DNA of 6,228 nt from Prevotellaceae bacterium (GCA_021204545.1 JAJPZF010000045.1:1-6228), one strand, 5' to 3'. Counted from the first letter of the stretch, positions 1 to 6,222 are shown. Numbers and translations are program-made. The notes: generated by a model not told the origin, from the sequence alone.

Positions 1-353
1 GTCTTAGGCAGGAACTCGCCGAAGACAAGCACGACGAGTGTTGAGAGCAAGGTCACGAGGGCGAGCGTCAAGGCCCCCCCATCCGCGAGTCCAAGTGGGC
101 GCAGCAAAGCCTCTTTGAGTATCGTGGCCATCAGTATGCCGTAGACGACGAGCGATATGTTGTTGCCGACGAGCAGGGAGGTGATGAAGTTGTTAGGGTG
201 GCGGTAGAAGATGCCGAGAGCCTTGCCTGCGAGAGTGTGGTTCGCCCTGTCCATCTGTGCCCGCAGTTTGTCGCTCGAGACGTAGGCTATCTCCATTCCC
301 GAGAAGAAAGCCGAGAGCGACAATATTAATAAGGTACAGATAAGGGTGCTCAT
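1..353 (-). CDS. CNNM/CorC-family ("hemolysin-like") inner-membrane protein, N-terminal part only
   Basis: The gene starts at an ATG whose bases form an ATGA overlap with the lptC stop codon. It runs off the left edge after 117 codons, so its C-terminus is not visible. The translation begins MSTLICTLLILSLSAFFSGM and shows hallmarks of the CNNM (DUF21) transmembrane domain: FFSGMEIA at residues 16-23, NNFITSLLVGNNI at 54-66, and GEFLPK at 112-117, which is the conserved (G/P)E-x-x-PK end of a helix. Hydrophobic segments lie near residues 2-19, 57-79 and 94-115. In full-length relatives this domain is followed by a CBS pair and often a small CorC_HlyC domain. Members are linked to Mg2+/divalent cation transport or homeostasis; the older name hemolysin is misleading. 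It is the last visible gene of the coaX-OMP-lptC run. Family membership is secure; the substrate is not known. Confidence 0.9.
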   Translation of the reverse strand, partial: MSTLICTLLILSLSAFFSGMEIAYVSSDKLRAQMDRANHTLAGKALGIFYRHPNNFITSLLVGNNISLVVYGILMATILKEALLRPLGLADGGALTLALVTLLSTLVVLVFGEFLPK

Positions 354-1048
354 TTGAAGTGTCCCTCAGGCTGGTGTTTGCCCGGGGCGGTAGGCATCAC
401 TCTGCCCACACGCTCTCCGCCGGGTGTGAACTGCTCGTCGAGAGGGATAGTGTCGGCAGCCACGGTGTCCGTCTGCTCAGTCTCGCTCTCGGTGTCGCTC
501 ACGGGGAACTTGCCTATTGAGTTAGAGACACGGTAGTCCGTCATAGCCTCGTTGCTGCGGAAGTCCGTGCCCTCAAGCTCCCTCTCGGGCGTGACGATGC
601 GCATATACTGGGTGTTCCACATCTCGTGGTCAGCCATGTCCCAGAACAGCTCCTCCGTCTTGAAGATGGTGCCCTCAACGTTCCTCACCACCACTCTGCC
701 CCTTAGCTCCCACGTGCGCTGCTCGTGAAGGTAAGCCGTGTCCGCCTGCACGTAGAGGTCTATCTGGAACTGCTGGTCGAAGCGTTGCATCAGCAGTCCC
801 TTCATGAACTTCCACGTTGAGGGCTGCGTGTTGGTGTAGATGTCCCATTCCTCTGCTATCAGCTTATAGCGAAGCACCCCGCTGTCAGAGATGAGGGAGC
901 AGATGCCCTTGCTACGCATAAAGGCCACGGAGTCCGTGTCAGCCACTCGCTCGGCTATGTGCTCTTGGTCACCCTCGCACGAGCATATAGAGCATAAACC
1001 GAGGGCGAGCAAGCAAGCTGCCGCTAAGGGTTTTAGTTGAACTTCCAC
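350..1048 (-). CDS. lptC: LPS export lipoprotein LptC, Bacteroidota type
   Basis: LptC is the periplasmic, inner-membrane-anchored part of the Lpt bridge that passes LPS from LptB2FG to LptA on its way to the outer membrane. I chose the GTG at 1048 (232 aa) because it gives a lipoprotein-type N-terminus: a short start, K6, the hydrophobic run PLAAACLLALGLCSI, and a likely lipidated Cys24 in ICSC. The open frame extends upstream to 1144, but that would add 32 non-signal residues inside the neighbouring gene. The body matches the Bacteroidota LptC pattern: DSGVLRYKL at 55-63, ADTAYL at 102-107, TEELFWD at 131-137 and EGTDFRSNEAM at 159-169. A Ser/Thr/Glu/Asp-rich tail at about 185-200 looks disordered. 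The gene overlaps the end of the barrel gene by 16 bases and the CNNM gene by 4, suggesting coupled translation. The family call is firm; the exact start and lipid site are inferred. Confidence 0.88.
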   Translation of the reverse strand: MEVQLKPLAAACLLALGLCSICSCEGDQEHIAERVADTDSVAFMRSKGICSLISDSGVLRYKLIAEEWDIYTNTQPSTWKFMKGLLMQRFDQQFQIDLYVQADTAYLHEQRTWELRGRVVVRNVEGTIFKTEELFWDMADHEMWNTQYMRIVTPERELEGTDFRSNEAMTDYRVSNSIGKFPVSDTESETEQTDTVAADTIPLDEQFTPGGERVGRVMPTAPGKHQPEGHFK

Positions 1049-2355
1049 TTCATGAACCAGCGTTCGTTGAATGTAACTCCAAGGTGCGCCATAAAGTAGT
1101 TCTCCGATATCATGCCCGCTGTGCTTGGTCTGCGCCTCATCCATTGCGCGGACACGTTCACCACGCTTTTGCCCGCGTTGCTCAGGGGAAGCGCGATGCC
1201 AGCCGTGACGCTGTACTCTTGTGGGCCGTTCTGTCCGTTCACCTTAGTGTAAGGCGTGGCGAAGTAAGCGCCAATGCGGTAGCGTATGCGAGGCTTGTAG
1301 TTACGGCTAAGGGGGTTGGGCGTGTATTCAGCCCCGACGTTGACCCTGTGCCTGTTCAGGTACTGGTCGGTGCGTACCTCTATCTCCGTCTCCGTTGAGG
1401 TGGAGCGTGAGACAGGTATGCGGCAGCCGTCCCACTTCTCGAACGTGTAGTCGGCGGCGACTATAAGCTTCCCCTTATGCTGCCACGCTCCCCCGACGCT
1501 CACTGTGTAAGGCAGGTCGAAGGCGTTCTTACGGGTGCTCTCTATGGTGTCCTTCAGCGAGGTGTAGCGAATCATCTGCACCTCGCTCCCTATGCCATGC
1601 CCTATTGACACCGTTGCCCCAAGCGTCAGCCAGTCTTGTGGCGTCAGGCTCAGCGGGTACTGCAAGCCGATGTCAATCTTGTAGGTACGCACGTCGCTCG
1701 TCCACTCGGAGTTAAGTGTGCTGTAGGACGAGGAGGTGGTGCTTCCCTCGTAGAACGTTTGGGCGAGGCTATGGTTGAAGTCCCCCCAGATGTACGAGAT
1801 GTTAGCCCCGACGCTAAGCTTGGCGAAGGGCTGCCACCCTATGCCAAGGTACATCTGGTGCAGCCCCCCGTTGCCGTAGTAGGTCGTCTCAGATGTTATC
1901 GTCTGGCTGCTGGTATAGTTGCTGCCCACCCGTGTGTCCGAGGTGAAGTTGTAGCCTATCGTTGAGTAAGGCACGAAGCCGAAGGACATGCCCGTGTGCC
2001 GTGCTATGTGGAAGCCTGCGTTAACGTACTCCAGGTTCGTGTTGCGGGCGTTAGTCGTAGTGCCACCCTGCTTAAAGTGCCCGTACTGCACGCCCATGCC
2101 GACGTCGAAGATAAAGGTAAGGCTGTCGATGACGGCGTAGGACGCTGGGTTAAGCATGTTCACCTTCTGTCCCGAAGCCAGCCCCTGCGCGACGCCGCCC
2201 ATCGCCCGGTTATGTCCCTGCGACTGCTCGTTCATAGTGCCCAGTCCGAAGCGGGAATAAGAGGAGTTGCAGCCGTTAGTCTGCCCTTTCGTCGGCAACG
2301 CCCAGAGGCTTGCCATCACTAAGCTTACGAGGATTGTACCTCTCACGGTAGTCAC
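1033..2355 (-). CDS. Outer-membrane beta-barrel protein, PorV/FadL-like, function unknown
   Basis: This is a predicted exported barrel of 440 aa. The start is a GTG in a GTGA overlap with the coaX stop; a second GTG three codons later is an alternative. Residues 1-25 form a signal peptide (hydrophobic run ILVSLVMASLWAL, likely cut after TKG). The mature N-terminus carries SRFGLGT at 34-40, RAMGG at 50-54, NPASYA at 69-74 and SLTFIFDVG at 78-86, a pattern I associate with a conserved Bacteroidota family distantly like FadL/PorV porins. The rest alternates polar and aromatic residues with many Gly, Ser, Thr and Tyr, as expected for barrel strands, and ends WFMKWKFN, an aromatic C-terminus typical of the family. 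The position between coaX and lptC, with overlaps on both sides, suggests an envelope role co-expressed with LPS transport. Substrate or partner cannot be read from the sequence. Confidence 0.82.
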   Translation of the reverse strand: MTTVRGTILVSLVMASLWALPTKGQTNGCNSSYSRFGLGTMNEQSQGHNRAMGGVAQGLASGQKVNMLNPASYAVIDSLTFIFDVGMGVQYGHFKQGGTTTNARNTNLEYVNAGFHIARHTGMSFGFVPYSTIGYNFTSDTRVGSNYTSSQTITSETTYYGNGGLHQMYLGIGWQPFAKLSVGANISYIWGDFNHSLAQTFYEGSTTSSSYSTLNSEWTSDVRTYKIDIGLQYPLSLTPQDWLTLGATVSIGHGIGSEVQMIRYTSLKDTIESTRKNAFDLPYTVSVGGAWQHKGKLIVAADYTFEKWDGCRIPVSRSTSTETEIEVRTDQYLNRHRVNVGAEYTPNPLSRNYKPRIRYRIGAYFATPYTKVNGQNGPQEYSVTAGIALPLSNAGKSVVNVSAQWMRRRPSTAGMISENYFMAHLGVTFNERWFMKWKFN

Positions 2356-3083
2356 TTTGTGTTATGCTCTAATATCTTGTTCAGCCCCCGCGCGACGAGG
2401 TAACGGTCTGCAAAGGTGACACTTTTCGTCGTACTATGCAAGTCCAAGCAGTCCCCACCCGTAAGAAAAACCGCCAGCTCAGGGTATTTCGCCCTCAATT
2501 CCCGAATATAACCCTCCATTTCGAGGCGTATGCCCTGCCTCGCCCCGCTCCTTAGGGCCGTCTCGGTGTCATAGCCAAGCTGGGGCGTCTCCCCCCGAGG
2601 GTTAGCCAAAGGCAGTCGGCAGGTGCCGGAGTGCATCACCTCGAGGCGAAGTCGCAGGCCGGGCGAGATGTTTCCCCCGAGCCAACGTCCCCAGCGGTCA
2701 ACGAGGTCGTAGGTTATGCACGTCCCTGCGTCGATGACGAGGATGTCCCTCTCTGGCATCTGCGACACCGCCCCTACGACGGCGGCCATGCGGTCTGTGC
2801 CGAGGGACTGGGGCGAGTGGTATAGGATGTTGATGAGAGGGAGCCGTGTCTCGTGCGTGAGGCGCAGGGTGGGGAAGGGCAAAGCCTCGAGCATCCGCCG
2901 CGTCTCCTCAGGGAGGTCGACAACGGAGGATATTATCGAGGAGCTGACGCGGTGCTTAGTGAGAAGCGGTGGAAGGTCAGCGAGCCGGCGGTTGTCGGTG
3001 ACCGTCTCCTCCAGCGGCTCGTCACCGCTGAAGACGGTCAGCTTCGCCCGTGAGTTGCCGATGTCGATAGTCAAGCGTTTCAC
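2352..3083 (-). CDS. coaX: Type III pantothenate kinase CoaX
   Basis: CoaX phosphorylates pantothenate in the first committed step of coenzyme A synthesis in the cytoplasm. It belongs to the ASKHA (acetate/sugar kinase, Hsp70, actin) superfamily and typically uses ATP plus a monovalent cation. From the GTG at 3083 the protein is 243 aa, within the usual 240-260 range. It begins MKRLTIDIGNSRAKL, placing the phosphate-1 motif with Asp7 a few residues from the N-terminus as in relatives. Other motifs are GTDRMAAVVGA at 95-105 (phosphate-2/pantothenate site), DAGTCITYD with Asp118, GGNISPG at 136-142 and TGGD at 208-211. The open frame continues upstream to an ATG at 3155, but those 24 residues have no counterpart in the family and abut the 23-bp repeat array, so I reject that start. 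The stop overlaps the next gene's GTG by 4 bases. All key motifs look intact, so an active enzyme is expected. Confidence 0.95.
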   Translation of the reverse strand: MKRLTIDIGNSRAKLTVFSGDEPLEETVTDNRRLADLPPLLTKHRVSSSIISSVVDLPEETRRMLEALPFPTLRLTHETRLPLINILYHSPQSLGTDRMAAVVGAVSQMPERDILVIDAGTCITYDLVDRWGRWLGGNISPGLRLRLEVMHSGTCRLPLANPRGETPQLGYDTETALRSGARQGIRLEMEGYIRELRAKYPELAVFLTGGDCLDLHSTTKSVTFADRYLVARGLNKILEHNTK

Positions 3084-3155
3084 CGGCGCGAAGGTATGCC
3101 TTTTCCGCAAGGCTGCCAACTGCGGCCGCCAAGAATCATATACCCCCATCGCCAA

Positions 3156-3282
3156 AGAGGTATTACCCCTTTGGCCGCAGAGGTATTACCCCTTTGGTCG
3201 TAGAGGTATAACCCCTTTGCTCAAAGAGGTATTACCCCTTTGTCCGCAGAGGTATTACCCCTTTGCTCAAAGAGGTATTACC
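3156..3282. repeat. Tandem array of a near-palindromic 18-bp core at exact 23-bp period (5 full units plus 1 partial)
   Basis: The core AGAGGTATTACCCCTTTG occurs at 3156-3173, 3179-3196, 3202-3219 (one change, TATTA to TATAA), 3225-3242 and 3248-3265. A truncated sixth copy (AGAGGTATTACC) lies at 3271-3282. Start-to-start distance is always 23 bp. The 5-bp linkers are GCCGC, GTCGT, CTCAA, TCCGC and CTCAA. Where CAA precedes a core (3153-3173 for unit 1) it completes a 21-bp dyad with arms CAAAG-A-GGTA and TACC-C-CTTTG around a central T, 9 of 10 positions pairing. Across the linkers a second dyad forms, for example CTTTG-CT-CAAAG at 3215-3226. The array lies between coaX and the DUF4105 operon, upstream of the rightward promoter. 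A period of 23 is not a multiple of three, so this is not coding repeat. It could be a multi-site operator, a structured leader on the coaX side, or a mobile short repeat. Confidence 0.93.
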
Positions 3283-3300
3283 ACATAGTCGCTCCTTCGC

Positions 3301-3331
3301 TTTGAAAAGCCGCCGAAAGCCCTTATCTTTG
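3301..3331 (+). promoter_or_regulatory. Bacteroidota-type promoter (-33 TTTG, -7 TATCTTTG) for the DUF4105 operon
   Basis: TTTG at 3301-3304 is followed after exactly 19 bp by TATCTTTG at 3324-3331. This matches the established Bacteroidota consensus TTTG-N19-21-TAnnTTTG at every defined base. Transcription should begin a few bases downstream, around 3335-3340, leaving a leader of about 20 nt before the GTG at 3357. No Shine-Dalgarno-like AGGAG is visible in that leader, which is usual for this phylum. The 23-bp array ends 18 bp upstream, so it would lie outside this transcript but close enough for a bound regulator to act. Confidence 0.78.
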
Positions 3332-3356
3332 CCCGCCGAAACCTAACCACCGCACT

Positions 3357-4544
3357 GTGCGCCGTACCTGTCCCGTCCTCAAGCTCCTTCTACTGCCCAT
3401 GTTCTGCCTGTGGGCTGTCGGTCTGCGCGCCCAGGGGGAGGGCGACTCGCTGGAGGTAAGTCTGCTGACCTGTAGCGCGGGCGAGGAGGTCTACTCGCTC
3501 TACGGGCACACGGCACTGAGGGTGCGAGACAAGGGCGGCGGCTGGGACGTGGTGTTCAACTACGGCGTGTTCGACTTCCGCTCCCCCCACTTCGTTTGGC
3601 GCTTCGTCCTCGGCAAGTGTGACTATATGGTCACCTGTATGCCTTTCTGCCACTTCGTAGAGGGCTATCTTGGGCGGGGCTCCTTCGTGGTGGAGCAGAC
3701 GCTCGGCCTTACACAGCGGGAGGCGCGTAGGTTGCTCGACGCCCTTGAGGTCAATGTGCTGCCAGTCCACTGCACGTACCGCTACAACTACCTCACTGAG
3801 AACTGCACCACGAAGGTCAGGGACAAGATCCGCGCCTCCCTCGAGGGACGGCTGGTGCTGGACACGGTGACCGAGCGGCGGACCTATAGGCAACTGATGA
3901 GCGAGTGCACCGAGGGGCATCCGTGGGCGCGTTTGGGGGACGACCTCCTGCTCGGTGCCGACTGCGACACGCTGCTCACCCCGTGGGCGAGCCTTTTCCT
4001 TCCTTTCCGCCTTGCCAAGGGTCTCGACGGGGCGCGTGTGAGGGATGCCAGTGGCGGCCTCCGTCCCCTTGTACGCGAGACGAGGACGCTCGCCAATCCC
4101 TACGCCCAACGTCCTATTGAAACGAAGCATATCACTCCACGTGCCGCGGCGTGGCTTTTCCTTATTATATGCCTCGTCGTCTGCGTAATAGAGGTGTTGA
4201 CGAGGAGGCAATGGTGGTGGCTCGACATACTGGTGATGACGGGCATCGGCCTGTCGGGCTGTCTGCTGTGCTTTATGTTCTTCTTCTCCCGCCATCCGGC
4301 GGTGGGTTCGAACTGGCAGATATGGCTCTTCAACCCGCTGCCACTCGTGTGCGTGCCATGGGTGGCAGCGCAGGCGCTGAGGCGAAGGTACTGCCTCTAT
4401 CACTGGCTCAACATAGTCATTATGGCCGCCCTCCTGCTGTTTTTCCACTGGATACCACAGCACTTCAGCGAAATAACGCTACCTTTGGCGCTCGGATCGC
4501 TCACCCGTTCCCTTAGTTACCTGCTAAGTTACACGAGAAGATGA
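3357..4544 (+). CDS. DUF4105 membrane protein, candidate Lnb-like lipoprotein N-acyltransferase
   Basis: The 395-aa product starts at a GTG about 20 nt from the predicted transcription start. It has an N-terminal signal or anchor segment (MRRTCPVLKLLLLPMFCLWA, possible cleavage after LRA near residue 25). A DUF4105 domain spans about residues 32-225, with LTCSAGEEVYSLYGHTALRV containing His51, NYGVFDF at 68-74, and NYLTENCTT containing Asn149-Cys150. His51 and Cys150 are the likely catalytic pair of a papain/NlpC-P60-like fold. The conserved FLPFRL follows at 214-219. About five hydrophobic segments then follow (263-281, 288-310, 321-340, 350-366, 372-392), so the catalytic domain should face the periplasm from the inner membrane. 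From memory, the Bacteroides enzyme Lnb, which adds the third acyl chain to lipoproteins in place of Lnt, has this kind of architecture; I cannot verify that here. Domain call firm, enzymatic role inferred. The stop overlaps the next start by 4 bases. Confidence 0.85.
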   Translation: MRRTCPVLKLLLLPMFCLWAVGLRAQGEGDSLEVSLLTCSAGEEVYSLYGHTALRVRDKGGGWDVVFNYGVFDFRSPHFVWRFVLGKCDYMVTCMPFCHFVEGYLGRGSFVVEQTLGLTQREARRLLDALEVNVLPVHCTYRYNYLTENCTTKVRDKIRASLEGRLVLDTVTERRTYRQLMSECTEGHPWARLGDDLLLGADCDTLLTPWASLFLPFRLAKGLDGARVRDASGGLRPLVRETRTLANPYAQRPIETKHITPRAAAWLFLIICLVVCVIEVLTRRQWWWLDILVMTGIGLSGCLLCFMFFFSRHPAVGSNWQIWLFNPLPLVCVPWVAAQALRRRYCLYHWLNIVIMAALLLFFHWIPQHFSEITLPLALGSLTRSLSYLLSYTRR

Positions 4545-6124
4545 AGACATACATACTCGGCATCGCGGCTCTGGTGAGCATGGCGGACAAGGTCACGGCT
4601 CAGGTTGACGTAGAAGTACCCAGACTGGTTGTCAACGTCATAATAGACCAGCTGCGGTCGGACTACCTTGAGGCTTTCGCTCCCCTATACGGGACGGACG
4701 GCTTCGCCAAGCTGATGGGCGAGGGGCGAGTCTATACCCGCGCCGAGTATCCCTTCCTTGGACCAGACAGGGCTTCTGCCGTTGCCTGCCTGATGACGGG
4801 TACCGTGCCTTACGAGAACGGCATAGTAGGGGAGCAGTGGTTCGACCGCACGACGTTGCAGACCGTCTGCTGTGTGGACGACAAGCGCTTTAAGGGTAAC
4901 TCCACCGCCGAGTGTACCTCACCGCAGTACCTCGCGGTAAGTACCCTGACGGACGAGCTTAAGGTGACCAGCGGGGGCAGCTCGCTTGTCTACGCCATCG
5001 CCCCTGAGAGGGACGCGGCGGTCTTCTCGGCAGGGCATTCGGCGGACGGATGCTTCTGGATGAACGACTTCACGGGGCAGTGGTGCACCTCCTCTTACTA
5101 TAATCCTGTGCCGACGTGGCTGTCCTTCTACAACAACAGCCGAGGTATGCAGAAGAGCCTTCCCTCCATCACGTGGGAGCCCGCCCTTAATGTTAGTGCG
5201 GCGAGCTGGTGGGCAGCCACGACCAGCGGCACACGCGAGCCCTTCAGCCACAGCTTCAGCGACGAGACGACGCTGCGCTCCTTCAAGGCGAGCGCGATGG
5301 TGAACGAGGAGGTGACACGCTTCGCCCTACACGTCGTGCGCAACGGTATGCTGGGGGTGGACCAGGTGACGGACTTCCTCAGCGTGACCTACTACGCGGG
5401 GAACTTCGACCATAAGGCTGCCAGCGAGTGCAGGATGGAGGTGCAGGACACGTACGTCCGCCTTGACGCTGAGCTGGCCAGTCTCATAGACGCGGTGGAG
5501 GCGAAGGTGGGCAAGGGGAGGGTGCTGTTCGTACTAACCAGCACGGGCTACACTGACGACGACCGCGCGGACGAGGACCTGTCCGAGTATCGCATCCCCA
5601 CGGGCGAGGTGAGCTTCACCCGCGCGTACCTTCTCCTTAATATGTACCTCACCGCCGTCTACGGGCAGGGGCAGTATGTCCTTGCGGCGAGCGGTAACCA
5701 GATATATCTCGACCAGAAGCTCATAGAGAACAAGAGCCTCGACCTTAACGAGGTGCTGGAGCGCAGCGCTTCCTTCCTAATACAGATGGACGGGGTGAGG
5801 GATGTCTATACCTCTCAGCGCCTTATGCTCGACGTGGGGACATCGCCCTTACGCTCCCTGCGCAACGCCTACAACCCCAAGGCATCGGGCGACATAATCA
5901 TAGAGATAGCTCCGGGCTGGCGTTTAGTGAACGAGAACACCGACGAGCGCGTCCTTCAACGTCGCTCGTATCTCGGTTTCCCTCTCATCTTCTGGGGCAG
6001 CGGCATAGAGCCGGGCAAGGTAGACGACCCTGTCACCATCGACCACGTTGCCCCTACCATCGCGGCTCACCTTCGCATACGGGCCCCTAACGCTTGCTCC
6101 GCCTCACCCCTGAACTTAAGGTGA
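4541..6124 (+). CDS. PafA-like alkaline phosphatase fold with degenerate active site (probable pseudoenzyme)
   Basis: The 527-aa protein has full length for the PafA-type alkaline phosphatase family and a plausible, somewhat polar signal peptide (MKTYILGIAALVSMADKVTA, then QVD). Family landmarks are clear: VVNVIIDQLRSDYL at 30-43, MTGT-P-GIVG-QWFD at 85-102, AGHSADGCFWMNDFTGQW at 164-181, TSSYY at 183-187, VQDTYVRLD at 301-309, FPLIFWGSGIEPG at 480-492 and VAPTIAAHL at 503-511. Aligned by eye to PafA, the equivalents of the catalytic residues are changed: nucleophile Thr79 is Arg77, Asn100 is Glu98, Lys162 is Glu156 and Arg164 is Asp158. The metal-binding DH of TADHG becomes TG in LTSTGY (335-336), and the D-x3-H site and C-terminal His486 also appear lost; only Asp36 remains. 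Flanking motifs stay in register, so this is substitution, not a frameshift. Catalysis is unlikely; a binding, scaffold or regulatory role is possible. It ends in tandem stops TGATAA. Confidence 0.85.
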   Translation: MKTYILGIAALVSMADKVTAQVDVEVPRLVVNVIIDQLRSDYLEAFAPLYGTDGFAKLMGEGRVYTRAEYPFLGPDRASAVACLMTGTVPYENGIVGEQWFDRTTLQTVCCVDDKRFKGNSTAECTSPQYLAVSTLTDELKVTSGGSSLVYAIAPERDAAVFSAGHSADGCFWMNDFTGQWCTSSYYNPVPTWLSFYNNSRGMQKSLPSITWEPALNVSAASWWAATTSGTREPFSHSFSDETTLRSFKASAMVNEEVTRFALHVVRNGMLGVDQVTDFLSVTYYAGNFDHKAASECRMEVQDTYVRLDAELASLIDAVEAKVGKGRVLFVLTSTGYTDDDRADEDLSEYRIPTGEVSFTRAYLLLNMYLTAVYGQGQYVLAASGNQIYLDQKLIENKSLDLNEVLERSASFLIQMDGVRDVYTSQRLMLDVGTSPLRSLRNAYNPKASGDIIIEIAPGWRLVNENTDERVLQRRSYLGFPLIFWGSGIEPGKVDDPVTIDHVAPTIAAHLRIRAPNACSASPLNLR

Positions 6125-6192
6125 TAAATGTGTGATACTTCCAAAGGGGTTGCCGCGCCACCCTCTATTAGCCCACCCAAGGCGCCAGAGTT

Positions 6193-6222
6193 CCCCTCCC
6201 CCTTTGGGCAAGGGGGGAGGGG
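6193..6222. repeat. Perfect GC-rich inverted repeat after the DUF4105/pseudophosphatase unit
   Basis: CCCCTCCCCC at 6193-6202 pairs perfectly with GGGGGAGGGG at 6213-6222. The stem can extend inward through T6203-G6212 (wobble) and two T-A pairs, leaving a GGGC loop. It lies 69 bases past the operon stop. No T-run follows in the visible sequence (GGTTAGGG is a short purine-rich tail, though the window ends at once), so it is not a textbook intrinsic terminator. It may still stop or protect the transcript, or be a copy of an intergenic GC-rich repeat of the type common in Bacteroidota genomes. I see nothing recognisable in 6128-6192 beyond a short CAAAGGGGT at 6142-6150. Confidence 0.6.

Noticed and set aside
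1049..1144. Longer LptC starting at the ATG at 1144
   Set aside because: It would put 32 polar residues ahead of the lipoprotein signal and overlap the barrel gene by 112 bases. The GTG at 1048 gives a proper signal sequence.
3089..3120. Possible coaX promoter GTTG-N20-TACCTTCG on the minus strand
   Set aside because: Both boxes have a mismatch, and transcription would begin essentially at the start codon. Too weak to list as a feature.
3084..3155. N-terminal extension of CoaX from the ATG at 3155
   Set aside because: Type III pantothenate kinases begin a few residues before the DxGN motif. The extra 24 residues have no family counterpart and start beside the repeat array.
3156..3282. CRISPR array
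   Set aside because: Repeat cores are 18 bp with linkers of only 5 bp that fall into a few similar types. Real spacers are about 25-40 bp and unique, and no cas genes are nearby.
2716..3288. 190-codon plus-strand frame running through coaX and the repeat array
   Set aside because: It lies antisense to the CoaX motifs. Its C-terminal 'repeats' merely translate the 23-bp array in shifting frames, and no promoter or family match supports it.
3390..4463. Long 357-codon open frame on the minus strand opposite the DUF4105 gene
   Set aside because: It has no recognisable domain, no signal or membrane pattern, and an amino-acid make-up typical of antisense reading of a GC-rich gene. The plus-strand frame has clear family motifs and a promoter.
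4541..6124. Frameshifted or decaying pseudogene as the cause of the missing catalytic residues
   Set aside because: The frame is open for the full family length and structural motifs on both sides of every altered site remain in register, so point substitution in a maintained gene fits better.
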